Shown in pieces: positions 45,501 to 57,001 of a stretch of 64,000 bases of DNA; within the stretch, counting starts at the first letter, position 1, and each line of letters begins with the position of its first letter. The notes below the pieces were generated by a model. It was not told where the DNA came from, did no database searches, and was given only the letters and a program-made list of their open reading frames with translations. Made by a program: the position numbers and the translations under genes. This stretch comes from Isoetes taiwanensis (lineage: Eukaryota; Streptophyta; Lycopodiopsida; Isoetales; Isoetaceae): contig JAJEKV010000001.1 in NCBI GenBank assembly GCA_021234155.1, positions 28,477,768 to 28,541,767 on the forward strand, written 5' to 3'.

Positions 45501-48500
45501 TTACAATTATTACTAGAGCTATTAGGCCCCCCTTGTGCCTCCCTTTGAGTTGCACACCTACTCCTTGGCAATGTCATCGGTGTTCCTCCTGGTGCAATGG
45601 TGTTGACGATCTATATCCTCCTATTTGTACGTCAGCTCGTACTCCGGGGTAACTTGTTGATATACTTGGGCCCTCCGGTGTTTGTCGGCTATGGCACAAC
45701 ACGCTTTGCATCACATTCTAACTAAAGGTGTGCTGGTCGTTGATGCTTCGACATTTTGGTCTGCTTCCTGATCCTGTTCTTAGGCGGTAATTGTTCCTCC
45801 TTCATGATACTTGAAGCTATTTGGATGCGTCTCTTGAGGCTGTGCGCGATTCCTTTGGCTATACTCCTCTGGAGTTGTTCTCTTCTGCAGTTGTTCTTTG
45901 AATCGTCGATCCTTGGGTTCACCAAGTTGCATGCAAGTCCGCGTGCAAGTCATCGGCTCGGCTCGCCTAGTTGCTTCTCCATCGAGCTTCCAATCTTACT
46001 TGTTTGATCCCCTCGATCACATGGCTTGGACGTTGTCACGTTCCACAGTGCTATGCCATCTTCTTGTCTTGAGGTACCTTCCGGTGGCTTTGATTGTGCT
46101 CGTCAGTTTTGATCCTCCTGTTGCCTCTAGGGGGCTCGTGGAAGAAGTCGGTTGCTAGCACTTCTCCAGCTTTCAGTTCCTGACCTTTGTCCCTCTATGC
46201 ATGTCGGTCTCTCTGGCAAGTAAAGCATCATGGCTCTCCTCCCTGCTGGCTATGTTGTCGGGATGATGGGTCCTTATATCTGCGTAGCTTGACCCTTGAG
46301 TTGAAGAAGTACCTGCCTTAGATATACTCTTGTCGTTGAATAGCCTGGCTATTATCTTGAACTCTCTTTTTGCCAAAGGTGCTTCAGTTGCTATCCTTGT
46401 CATTAAGGTGTCGAATGCTTCTACCTTGGGCGTTTGATGTCCCACATGTCAGAGATATGATCGGCTTCTTCTCTTCTAATTACTGGTAGGAGTACCTGAC
46501 AAAGCCATCACCTAGTTGTTGAAGGCATATCTCCTCATCGCGGTGCCTTTCGTAAGTGCATCTCCATCTAATATGCGTGTCATAGTGCATCACCTTATAT
46601 TAGCACAGGGTGGAATTATGGTCGTCGAGATGCCTTCTTAGTTGGCTTGATGATGTCGGGTCGTTCCTCCTTCTATTGTTGAGGCTACTTGTGTCATAAG
46701 TTCGTCAAGTGTTGCCGCTGCCACAAGAGGTAGTGTTGCACCCTGACGATGTCCTGGCGCAGCGCTGATGGTATTGACATGACCGGTGTTGTCTCTTATT
46801 CTGACATTGGGTGGACGAGCGGTCTTCTACTTGAGGGCACTTCCCGAAGTGTTTGGAGTCGAAGGTTTGCTTGGGCTCTGGTCATTTCTCCCTCGTACTT
46901 GCTCTTCCATTTTGATATTGGGTTATAGTTGTGCTTCCTTGCTTCCTCATTTGGTAGTCGAAGTGAAGGAGCTTCATGATCTAAGCGCTAAATCCGTAAA
47001 ACATGACTCTAAACTCATGTTTCTCCACTATATATGTGAGCACCCGAGATATACAATAGACATATACGCATTTACATTGGGATTTTAATTCATCCACTTT
47101 TCCAAAACAACTACGAAGATCTACTTAAATGTTTATACTCCTTTAGGGTTTCCCCTCCTCCTATCGCATTTGATTCTTCGGTTTTGCTGCATCTTCTTCG
47201 TTCTGGTTGATTATGGGATTCCTTGAGATGCTGCTACTACTGTTGACCTTCATGTCTGATCCGAGTTCGTCACCCCAAGTTGCGAAGAGTGTTCTTCGAT
47301 GTGATCCCTTGAAAAGGATGCTCCTCCTTAATGTGTATGTCCGTCGTGAGGAATGCGGTGACCGCTCAATGTCCCTACATGCGGTGTGTCGTTGCAAGGT
47401 TGCTGATGTGCGGTGCCGTTGATCGCTTGAGTAGGATCACCTGGCTGTTGCAGTCGGGCATTCTTGAATGTCTTCGAAGCTCTGAGATCGTGGTCGGTAG
47501 GCAGGCATTGTCATTCCTCCGCAGGTTGAATTTCTGAGTGCGACTCCTATTGCTTGGGCTTTGCTTCATTCCGAGGTGCCTCTATTGTGCCTGGAAGTGT
47601 GGTCATCTCCATTGCACCTACCATAGCTCCTTCTGGTCGTCTTTGCATGATTTGTACCTGCTGGCTAGGTCGTCTCCTCCGTCCTTTGGGTCCTATCCAT
47701 TCGAGTCTCGCACTCCTTGGCTGACGTAGTAAAGTCGTCCTTCCTTTGGTTTCTAGGTGTTTCTGGGTCCGGAATTCTTGTTTGAGTAGAATATTCTCCT
47801 CCTTGATCTTGTCCCTAATGCTGATATAGGCCTTCAAATCGGAGATGTTCCTTCCCTGATATGCATCTCCTCCCCCTCATGGTCTCCTAGTTTTTGGAAC
47901 CGATGAAAGTTCTCCTGCTGGTGCAAGGGAGCTGGAAACTCGTCCTGGTCAGCCTTAGGTGCTTTGTGGTTGCCTAGCTTGGTTGCTCCTTTTGTTGACG
48001 TTGCATGACATTCGCTTGAGCTGCTGGGCTGCAAGGTCGTGGTGGTCTTCCCTCCGGTTTCTATACGCTCCTGTGTCGCCATTACTTCTCTCCTCGACAG
48101 AAGATTATGCCCTCTGGCCCTAGCTCGTGATGCTAATGCGGCATCGATGTCTAACGTCTTCCTGCACCTGTATTTTGCTGCCTTGCGTTCTTCCATTTGA
48201 AACTCATGTGCGTCGAGTTGGTGAAGTCGCCGAGATCCTCTTTCTGATGTGAGCTCGTGGACGTGGTAGCTGGGAGGTTGACACCTAGAAGATTCTTGAT
48301 GCCGTTGGTTACCAAATATTCTTCCCATTTGATGAAGATTGAAGATAGGCCGGTGGTGTCCTGTTCTACTCGTTTGTCGGTTGAGGTGTTTGCCGTTGTG
48401 CTTTCCTCTCTTGGGTCTGCCTTTTCGGTCTGCTCTCCTTATCTGTCTGTACGTCGGCTAGGTCCTCGATGTCTTCAAGAAGTTGCGCCTCTTGCTCTTA

Positions 48501-49030
48501 TGTGGCTCTGGCCCTGCACTTTGAAAGCAACGCTCGTATATCCTAGAGTCTAAGGGTCTACTTGAAGGGCTCCCCTACAACATTCTGGGCTCTATAAGCA
48601 AGCAAGATGGCTCGAGCAGCATTACTGGAGACATATCTATAACCTTCAAGTCTATGGACATTAGGACGTGTGGTATGGCATGAAATGAGGTTTGTTTTAC
48701 AAGGCCCTCATGGTGTTTGAGACATACTCTAAGGTCCTAGCAAAGTTGGTATGGGGGGGTCCAATCTCTACACATGGAGTGACTTGGGCAGCTTTAGACT
48801 CTAGCTCCTTTCTAGATATCCTGGCAATATGGGGTGTCAATGTGACGGCTATATAAGTCAAACTCTATTAGAAGGACACATAATTAGGTCAAGGTTTATG
48901 CATGAGCAGAGGTGATATACCAACAATTGAACTTGGGTTGCTATGCTGAGGAGATGACTATAACAAAGGGGTGTTCTTGAGCACTTCTATCTAGGAGTAA
49001 GGCATCAGCTTCGAGCCGAGAGCAATACTT
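45500..49030 (-). pseudogene. gag: Decayed gag of element C
   Basis: Two segments match element B Gag. About 48660-48590 encodes YRYVSSNAARAILLAYRAQ, matching RRYFSYTAAVAIFLSQRAQ. About 48100-48050 encodes RREVMATQERIETGGK, matching EEFIAIQERMEIRGK. Many stops and frameshifts interrupt it. Downstream minus-strand frames (about 47837-47547 and 46445-46173) are Arg/Gln-rich and may be the nucleic-acid-binding tail. The order relative to the H3-like ORF is the same as in element B. Confidence 0.65.
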
Positions 49031-49252
49031 GCGAGGTACTAATGGGGTATGCTTCTATTTACAAACAAACCACAGTTTGGAAAAACAATTCAAGGGTTTG
49101 AGCAATTTTGGTCGTTTTGAGCTGGGATTTGACATTTCCAGCCTAATTTGAGGTCCTAAATGGATTCTAGACCGTCTAACGGTCCTATTGCAACAAATTT
49201 CAGGCAATTTGGAGCTCTGTAGCTCAAGTTATGGAGGTTCAAAGTTTGGAGG

Positions 49253-49317
49253 TCTCACATTGTGCGCCCCGGGCTCGACCTAAATTTTAGGTTGGTGCTC
49301 TGGCGCACAGTGTGAGA
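49253..49317. repeat. Stem-loop C2, downstream of the H3-like remnant
   Basis: TCTCACATTGTGCGCC pairs with GGCGCACAGTGTGAGA (one mismatch), and the middle contains the palindrome ACCTAAATTTTAGGT. It is nearly identical to C1 at 50251-50315. Confidence 0.9.
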
Positions 49318-49460
49318 CATTTCTCACTAATCGATCTAAATATGACCAATTTGGCTAAAACAAAAGCCATTAATTGCTAACTCAACTTAATTAAGTAACT
49401 TCATACACTTATAATTTACTCTAAAACACTTTGTATTCACAAAATTTATGATTTACGAAA

Positions 49461-50012
49461 TTAATAAGGCTTTCCTTTAATATGACTAGCCAAGTGCATA
49501 TCTTTCTTCATTAGAGTTACTCTCTTGGCGTGTACTGTGCAGGCTGTTGAGTCTTCAAAATGTTGGACCAGCTTCTGCTCTGCTGCTTCTTGAACCTTGG
49601 CCTCCCGCTCTCGTTCTGCCCTCTCCTCTTCTTGTATCTCCCGCTCTATCTGCTCGTACACTTCTTGGGTCTCTTCATCCATTGAACATGGAGATCCAAT
49701 GTCCTCTTCCCCTAGTGCTTCCGTTGATCCCTAGGATCCCTACTCCTGGGTTGGCTGGTCCCCTTCTGTTGGCTTGGAGGAACTCCCTACCTCCAGGTTT
49801 GGTTGAAGTCCTCGTCGTCTGAATCATCGGAGGAGGCTGGCTGGTCGGCTGGCCGTTCCTTGATGACTACCTTGACATTCGGGGTCTTCTTCATCTCTCG
49901 CTTGGGCTCCTCCACGCCTTTGCCCTTCCGCTTCTTGTTTTCTTTGGCCTCCTTGGCCTCTGGTTGTTTTGCCTTGTCGAGGAAGTCGAGCGGTCTGTTT
50001 GGTGCGCGCCAT
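49461..50012 (-). pseudogene. Histone H3-like ORF of element C, decayed
   Basis: Starts MARTKQTARLPRQGK, matching the H3 tail for its first nine residues. Within about nine codons the coding register shifts to a frame reading KENKKRKGKGVEEPKREM and VKVVIKERPADQP, then SSDDSDDEDF, matching the basic and acidic linker of the element B protein. After stops near 49787 and 49730, a final frame (49682-49461) reads QEAAEQKLVQHFEDS, then HAKRVTLMKKDMHLASHI, the second half of the H3 fold. Alpha-N, alpha-1 and early alpha-2 are replaced by a Glu/Arg-rich stretch. About half the length of the B version is missing. Confidence 0.88.
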
Positions 50013-50250
50013 GTCAATCGGAGGTTGGGCGCCCTAAAATTGCCTTGAAATGCGGAGCAAATTTCTAAACAGAGAGTCTACAAATGGGGGGAGGGGGGGT
50101 TCTAGGTCTATTTATAGTTTGGGCAATTTTAGGTCAAATTCTAAGTTACTCTTAGAATTCTAACTAATCTAACTAATTCTTACCTTAAAACTCGATCTAG
50201 CATGTTAGCTCGTTAAAATTCGTCAAGTTTCAAGGTGATTATGGCCAATG

Positions 50251-50315
50251 TCTCACATTGTGCGCCCAGGGCTCGACCTAAATTTTAGGTTGGTGCTCTG
50301 GCGCATAGTATGAGA
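50251..50315. repeat. Stem-loop C1, upstream of the H3-like remnant
   Basis: TCTCACATTGTGCGCC pairs with GGCGCATAGTATGAGA, with the inner palindrome ACCTAAATTTTAGGT. It is about 240 bp before the MARTKQTAR start on the minus strand, matching the position of B2. Confidence 0.88.
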
Positions 50316-50510
50316 CATTTCTACTTTTGGTCAAATTTTAGTTGAACATTTTAGTTTACTTGGTTTTCAATTCTACTAACTGTTACTAGCTTAGCATATA
50401 CTATAAAAATGAGAAAAAAAAATTTCCCACTTTTTTCGAGGTTTGAGGATTCTATCAAGTTAGTACTACTGGGAGCATGGCCAGTGCTTTGCTCTTGGTC
50501 TCCAAGAACA

Positions 50511-50524
50511 TTACTCTGATACCA
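50511..50524 (-). other. Primer-binding site of element C
   Basis: Minus strand TGGTATCAGAGTAA, the initiator-Met tRNA type, one base from the 5' LTR (50526). Confidence 0.9.
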
Positions 50525-50525
50525 C

Positions 50526-51011
50526 TGTGACGTCCCCTACTCATATACGGTGCACTCACCGTATACAAACAGGAGTTCATCCCCCATACCAGCTCCATAC
50601 TGATACAGGGCCCTCCACGTATCACTGCAACCTTGATGAGTTCCAGTGGGAAGAATGAAGGGGTCATTTACCCTGTCTCCTTCAGGGCCTACCTAGCTGC
50701 GGAAGCGTAAACATGCATGTCAGTATACAACATCAACATCACATAACCATCTCGAAGGATGGCTCATCACATATCTGCATAGACAAAGATCAGTACATCA
50801 CATATGGAAATCCTACCCAAGGCTCAGACTCAAAGGGGATGACTGATGGCTTGGGTCTCCAGAGGTCATTGCAGACAGAACTCATGGCAAATGGATTTGG
50901 CTGGCATAAGAACATGGCTTAGGGTAGTCCACTCCATCCGCCCCTCGTGTGCACACTTTGCAGAGTAGGTTGAAAAGTGTTGGGACCTGACTGTAGCCCG
51001 CCGGAGGCATA
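50526..51011 (-). repeat. 5' LTR of element C, truncated
   Basis: The 486 bp nearest the PBS match the 3' LTR start at 40223-40710 very closely. Homology ends at GGAGGCATA, where element E begins. Confidence 0.92.
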
Positions 51012-52081
51012 GCCACTTCCTTATTGTGAAAAAAATTATCATTCGCCTTGTTACACATCTTGTTGGACACTTTGGCTAGCAACTTGACATCTTTTTGTTT
51101 GTGCGACTCTATCTCACCATCCCCCAAGATAGCCCCTTTGCATCTTAAACCCTACCCCAAGGCCACATGCTACCATAAGTTTTTCAAAATCCTTCCTATG
51201 GCACATAAGTCACACTTTGGTGTTGGAGTACACCTAAAAACCTCCAAAATATTATCTTTTTTAATAGGTTTGGAGGGTCCGTTAAAACCCCCATTTTCTT
51301 TAATAGGTTTGGAGGGACCCGTAACACCCCCAGTTAGCTCTTCTTTGTGCCAAAGAAGACTAACTTATTGTACTTAAATGTGAAAAAGTGTTGAAGTCGG
51401 TGGCCGAGGGGACCGGCCACATCTTTTTGTTTGTGCGTGATGTTGACCCGATTTTTGGCAAAATCGGGGTCAACATAGAAGAACACTATCAAGGTCTAAA
51501 GGGGGGGTGAAGATCAAGGGTCCAGATTCATTTGTGCTTCTTGTTAGAATCCAAGGGCCCATATTAAGTTGTGTTAATTGTTAAACAAAAAGACAAATTT
51601 GTTTATGGAGAAGAAGAAGACAAAAAACAAAGGATTGATGAGGTGTAAAAAAGGAGTGCCAAGATCATGCCAAGTGGATGGCCAAGATTTATCAAAAAAA
51701 GTTATAAATATCTTGAGGGGACTTGTTCTCCTCCTCTTGGGCTCTAGAATCTCACATGGAGCAAGGGTAGTGGCAGCCCTGGGAAGATGGTGTCAGAGAC
51801 CTCTTCCCCCATGCAAGATATCTTGAAGCATTGTTTTGTATTACCTTCTTGAATAAAGTGGTGCACCATCTTTTTATCTTCTACATCTTTTCCATTTTTC
51901 CATGTTTCTACATTTTCTTCCACACTTCCTTTATCAAATTTTCATTACCAAATTTTCGTCTTTTTTTTCCTTCAAATTTTTTTTTTCTTGGTTCCTGGTT
52001 CTTTTGCCTTGCAGCAGCACTGTTTGATCCCATGTTTGCCTTTGAAGGTCGATGATGAGGATGTGGGGAAATCTGTCATCA
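51012..52081 (+). repeat. 5' LTR of element E
   Basis: Begins GCCACTTCCTTATTGTG and ends GTCATCA. It has a TATA box (TATAAATA, 51703-51710) and a polyadenylation-type AATAAA (51852-51857) in the right order for a plus-strand transcript. Confidence 0.88.
51703..51710 (+). promoter_or_regulatory. TATA box of element E LTR
   Basis: TATAAATA, conserved in the 3' LTR, about 145 bp before AATAAA at 51852. It probably marks the U3/R boundary. Confidence 0.6.
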
Positions 52082-53270
52082 TCATGGAGGTTCTACCGAG
52101 ATCCTAATTTTCCCCGGGATCAAGTTTTGGTGCTGCTGTAATTTTCTCCATCATTCATTCTTGCCATATCTTAAATTTTCCTGCTCTCTTTCCCTGCCAT
52201 CTTTTTCATACCCAGCTTCGTTCTTTGCTGCACCATTCCTAGTGCTTGCTGTAAAAAATGACAGTATGCCAAAAGAGACAAGCTTGAAGGTCTTTTTCTA
52301 CACAAGTTGCTGATTCTAAAAGTGTTGGTTTTGTCACAGTACCAGGGCATCTCGAGAGAGAAAGAATGACAATTAAGAAGGATTGATGCTGCTTATGATT
52401 ATTTCGGGAGAGCCAGCAAAACGCCAGCCCTCCAATGCTATAAAATCATGCCTTGTGCCCTGCTCTTGCCCTGTGCTGTGCTGCATACTTTGCCTTGTTT
52501 CTCTGTTGATTCTCTGCCTGCAAGGAAAGCCATAGCAAAGCATGCAAAGGCCAAGAAGAAAAAGATCCTCTGCTCTTGCTTCAAGTTCTCCAAGCTCCAA
52601 CAGAAAAACTATTTCCTCTTACTCGTTGCCTCTGCTCTCTATTTCGTGCTCTGTAGGAGACAAAAGGATGAGCTAACAAAGACATTTGAAGGCGCTGTTT
52701 GCCCTAAGCTTGCTGCCGAACCTACAAAAGAATGAGGAGAAAAGAGGAGGTAAGATCAAGAATCGCCCTGCCTATTGCCGAATCCATCTCCCGCCAGAAG
52801 GCCATCGCCACCTGCAAGTAAGAAATGGGAAGGGAAGGAGAGAAGAGGAAGAAGGAAGTCTGCCATAGCTGCCTCTGTTATCGCCATAACTCTGTTCCAA
52901 CCACCTGTAAAGCAAGGCAAGAAAGATATTGGATCAACAAAGAAGAGGAAGAGAAAGAATCAGATCAAGAAAGTAGCTGTTGCTCGTTGCCGCCACCGGG
53001 AGCAGGAAGAAGAAAAGCCACAAATTTTTTGCCCTTCCTTTACTTTTTGCCACGTCCTCTTTTTCCTATCATATTTTATTTTTGCCACCACTTTATTTTT
53101 CCCACGTTTATCTTCCTTCACATGCTATTTTTGAACTACTTTTTTCTCTTCCATGCTTTCATTATTTTCCCCACTTATCACTTGCCTTTTACCACTTATT
53201 ATTTTTTATTTACCTTTTGTTTACCTTGCACACATTATTGCCTTTATTGCACCTTCACATATCTTATCTT
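52082..53270 (+). other. Interior of element E
   Basis: Starts with tca and the PBS TGGAGGTTCTACCGAGATC (52085-52103). Several overlapping open frames exist, for example 52448-52735 (Lys-rich centre KHAKAKKKKILCSC with a hydrophobic segment after it) and 52825-53346, but none resembles a retroelement protein. It may be captured host sequence or packaging RNA. Confidence 0.55.
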
Positions 53271-54340
53271 GCCACTTCCTTATTGTGAAAAAAATTATCA
53301 TTCGCCTTGTTACACATCTTGTTGGACACTTTGGCTAGCAACTTGACATCTTTTTGTTTGTGCGACTCTATCTCACCATCCCCCAAGATAGCCCCTTTGC
53401 ATCTTAAGCCCTACCCCAAGGCCACATGCTACCATAAGTTTTTCAAAATCCTTCCTATGGCACATAAGTCACACTTTGGTGTTGGAGTACACCTAAAAAC
53501 CTCCAAAATATTATCTTTTTTAATAGGTTTGGAGGGTCCGTTAAAACCCCCATTTTCTTTAATAGGTTTGGAGGGACCCGTAAAACCCCCAGTTAGCTCT
53601 TCTTTGTGCCAAAGAAGACTAACTTATTGTACTTAAATGTGAAAAAGTGTTGAAGTCGGTGGCCGAGGGGACCGGCCACATCTTTTTGTTTGTGCGTGAT
53701 GTTGACCCGATTTTTGGCAAAATCGGGGTCAACATAGAAGAACACTATCAAGGTCTAAAGGGGGGGTGAAGATCAAGGGTCCAGATTCATTTGTGCTTCT
53801 TGTTAGAATCCAAGGGCCCATATTAAGTTGTGTTAATTGTTAAACAAAAAGACAAATTTGTTTATGGAGAAGAAGAAGACAAAAAACAAAGGATTGATGA
53901 GGTGTAAAAAAGGAGTGCCAAGATCATGCCAAGTGGATGGCCAAGATTTATCAAAAAAAGTTATAAATATCTTGAGGGGACTTGTTCTCCTCCTCTTGGG
54001 CTCTAGAATCTCACATGGAGCAAGGGTAGTGGCAGCCCTGGGAAGATGGTGTCAGAGACCTCTTCCCCCATGCAAGATATCTTGAAGCATTGTTTTGTAT
54101 TACCTTCTTGAATAAAGTGGTGCACCATCTTTTTATCTTCTACATCTTTTCCATTTTTCCATGTTTCTACATTTTCTTCCACACTTCCTTTATCAAATTT
54201 TCATTACCAAATTTTCGTCTTTTTTTTCCTTCAAAATTTTTTTTTCTTGGTTCCTGGTTCTTTTGCCTTGCAGCAGCACTGTTTGATCCCATGTTTGCCT
54301 TTGAAGGTCGATGATGAGGATGTGGGGAAATCCGTCATCA
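53271..54340 (+). repeat. 3' LTR of element E
   Basis: Near-identical to 51012-52081. It ends GTCATCA and then abuts AAGGATGCACCTGCATGTG of element D. Confidence 0.9.
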
Positions 54341-54690
54341 TAAGGATGCACCTGCATGTGAAAATAAAGCTTGTTAGTTTAGACAAGTTGATGTTGTGGA
54401 AGTGATGGCAGCAACTCTAGATGATGAAGTATGATATAATGTGATGAAAGAGATGTGTGAGTAACATGTTCAGATGCACCTGCATGGAGCTATGATTAGT
54501 ATTAAATCACTCCTTCACTTGATCACAAACTGCATAGTCCTTTTGTCCTTGCAACACTAGAAACTAATTAGCACACGAGCAATAAACTTAAAAGCAGAAC
54601 TCAATTTACTACAACCAACTTAATTTTTTTGTTTTCTTCCTGTTCAAGCTTTTTTTTTTTGTATTTTGCCTTTTTCTGTTTTTTATTTTT

Positions 54691-55880
54691 TCAATCAACA
54701 TGCTGTTGCCAATACCTTTTTAGGTGCACAATGTTGATAGGGTTCATCAATTCTCTGCCATCAGCAATATCTCTCAGCCAATATGAATCTCTGCCAGCTG
54801 TACCAATTACTTCAAATGGTCCTTCCCAGAGATTTTCAAATTTGGATGCTATTTCTTCCCTTGCCTTGTTCCACTTCAACACCAACTCTCTTGTTTTCAA
54901 GACTCCTTGCAATTTGTGTGCTGCTTTAAAGGCTGCAATGTCTTTAGCCTTTTTTCTCATAACATCATTTTCTGCTTCATATCTATGCTCCTCAAGCTGC
55001 ATCAATCTCACAAACCTTTCTTTTCGAGCCTCATCCATTTCCAAGTTTATTTGATAAGCCAGTCTGAGAGATGGAAGTTCTAACTCAATAGGCAGTACTG
55101 ATTCTATCCCATACACCAAACTGAAAGGAGTGTGTTTTGTAGCTGTTTTGATAGTAGTCCTGTATGCCCAAAGTGCATCATGGAGCTTCAGATGCCAATC
55201 TTTTTTTGAAACACTGATGGTCTTCTTGAGAATAGATTTGGAGTCTTATTGGTTGATTCTGCCTGGCCATTGCCTTGAGGGTAATAGGACGAACTTTTGG
55301 TGTGTTTGACTTTTAAGGTGCGCCAGCAGCAGTGCAATTGCATGGTTGATGAACTGGCTACCTCTGTCAGAAATTATTTTAAAGGGAATACCAAATTTGG
55401 CACAAATATTTTCATGCAGGAATCTTGCAGTAGCTTGAGCATTAGCTTCTCTCAAAGGAATTGCCTCTGCCCATTTGGAAAAATAATCAGTGGCCTTTAA
55501 TATAAACTGGTGTTGAGCTGAAGAGGGTGGATCTATGGGGCCTATAAAATCCAGCCCCCATATTTGGAAAGGTCCAGGAGATATTATTGCAGTAAGGGCA
55601 GCTGGTTGTAGAGTTTTTCTACCAAAGATTTGACATTTATGACAGCATTTTATAGTGTTATAGCAATCCTTAAAAAGAGTGGGCCAAAAATATCCTGACC
55701 TCAGAATCTTTTTTGCAGTTGTGTCTGCTGCAAAGTGTCCTCCACACACTCCCTCATGACATGCTTCAATCATCATCCTGGCCTCTTCCTCATCCACACA
55801 TCTTAACAGGATCCCTTCCTTGTCAATCTTGCATAAAACACCCTCAATTAGCTTGAACTTTTTGCACTTGTCTTGAAATC
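54691..55880 (-). pseudogene. pol: Integrase of element D
   Basis: HHCC zinc domain intact (CHEGVCGGHFAADTT, then CHKCQ). The catalytic core reads GLDFIGPID with Asp, ISDRGSQF with Asp, and PQGNGQA followed by the catalytic Glu, all three retained unlike element A. A frameshift near 55275 separates this from the C-terminal part, which ends INIVHLKRYWQQHVD at 54691. No chromodomain is seen. Confidence 0.88.
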
Positions 55881-57001
55881 TCCTCTCTTGACTGCTACTC
55901 AAATTCTTGGGCAACTCATTGCTCTCAAGATAATTTCTGATGTCAAGCTGCCAATCTGTGCTTTCTGCATCAAAAGAAACCAAGTTAGTTAGATTATCAT
56001 CACTGCATAAACCATCTTGATCTTCATGCTCAAATAGCACATAAGGAAGATAAGAGCTGGGATTCTCAACTAACTTCACCACCTTTACAGTGATATCATA
56101 AGCTTGGAGCTTACAAGCCCACCTGCATAGTTTAGCCTTTGGTTGCTTTTTTGCAAAAAGAAGTGACAAAGGATTTTGTCTCATAAATACTTGCACTTGA
56201 TTGTTTTGTAGCAGGTGTCCTTGTCTTTCTATCAAGAACATTAAGGCTGCTGCACTCTTTTCCAACCTAGGATATCTCAATTCAGTATCAGACCACATCT
56301 TGCTTGCAAAAGCAATCACATGATCCTCTTGCAGCAGTGCCAAGCCAATTGCCCTTTTTGTGACACTGATATAAGCTTTAAAAGTTTTCTCTAGATCAGG
56401 AGGTTTAAGCAGGATAGATTCACAGATGGCATCAATGATTTTGTCAAAAGAGTCTTGGCATTGCTCATTCCAATCTATTAGAATATGTTTGCTTTCACTT
56501 TTGGAAAATTTTCCAACCTTTGTGAGGTTAGAAATTGGACTCATAGTGTGGGAAAAATGAGGGACATACATTCTCAAGAAGCTGGTCATCCCCATGAAAC
56601 TTTTTACCTGTTTGAGGGTTTTAGGAGGTGCCAACCTCTTTAAAGCCTCAATCTTAGTTTCAGATATTTGAATTCCTGCTGTAGACACTACATGTCCAAG
56701 CAATCCCCCTTTTGAAGACAAAGAAAACACATTTCTTTGGATTCAAACTAACTCCTCCTTTTCTACACAAGGCAAACAACATGGTCAGCATGTCAAAATG
56801 TTTTTCAAGAGAAGTTCCTAAACAGAGGTCATCCAAGAATACACGAAAAATATTAGCAGGCATTTCTCTAAAAATTGTGTCCATGGCTCTTTGGAATGTT
56901 GCAGATGCATTCATTAATCCAAATGGCATTCTTTTCATGGCAAATGTTCCCCAAGGTGTGATAAGTGAAGTTTTTGGTTGATCCTCATCCTTGATGCTTA
57001 T
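55881..57001 (-). pseudogene. pol: RT C-terminal half and native RNase H of element D
   Basis: Contains MPFGLMNASATFQRAMD, VFLDDLCLGT (catalytic FLDD), LNPKKCVF, a frameshift near 56710, LLGHVVSTAG, FMGMTSFLRMYVPHF, and the degenerate native RNase H (YISVTKRAIGLALLQE, AFASKMWSDTELRYPRLEK). As in element A, the expected first RNase H Asp is Ser. Confidence 0.88.

Larger units (their letters stand above)
40223..51011 (-). mobile_element. Element C: LTR retrotransposon with a decayed H3-like ORF
   Basis: Minus-strand element with 3' LTR (40223-41816), polypurine tract, 8.7-kb interior, H3-like ORF remnants, PBS (50524-50511) and a 5' LTR cut off at 51011 by element E. Gag is recognisable but riddled with stops. 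I could find no reverse transcriptase or integrase motif between 41.8 and 48 kb by eye, so it may be non-autonomous or too decayed. Confidence 0.88.
51012..54340 (+). mobile_element. Element E: young non-autonomous LTR retrotransposon
   Basis: Two 1070-bp LTRs (51012-52081 and 53271-54340) differ at only about five positions, including T/C at 52074/54333 and a one-base A-run change. A PBS identical to that of elements A and D begins at 52085. The 1.19-kb interior has no gag or pol motif, so it would need proteins in trans, plausibly from the A/D family. No obvious polypurine tract precedes the 3' LTR. The flanks do not form a target duplication: left is element C LTR, right is element D. Confidence 0.88.

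Noticed and set aside
41830-48000. Reverse transcriptase or integrase in element C
   Set aside because: I read the minus strand for YxDD/FLDD, DRGxQF and HHCC motifs and found none that I could defend; a profile search is needed.
49253-49317. Canonical histone-mRNA 3' stem-loop
   Set aside because: The hairpins near the H3-like ORFs are much longer, have different sequence, occur on both sides of the ORF, and do not match the animal histone stem-loop.
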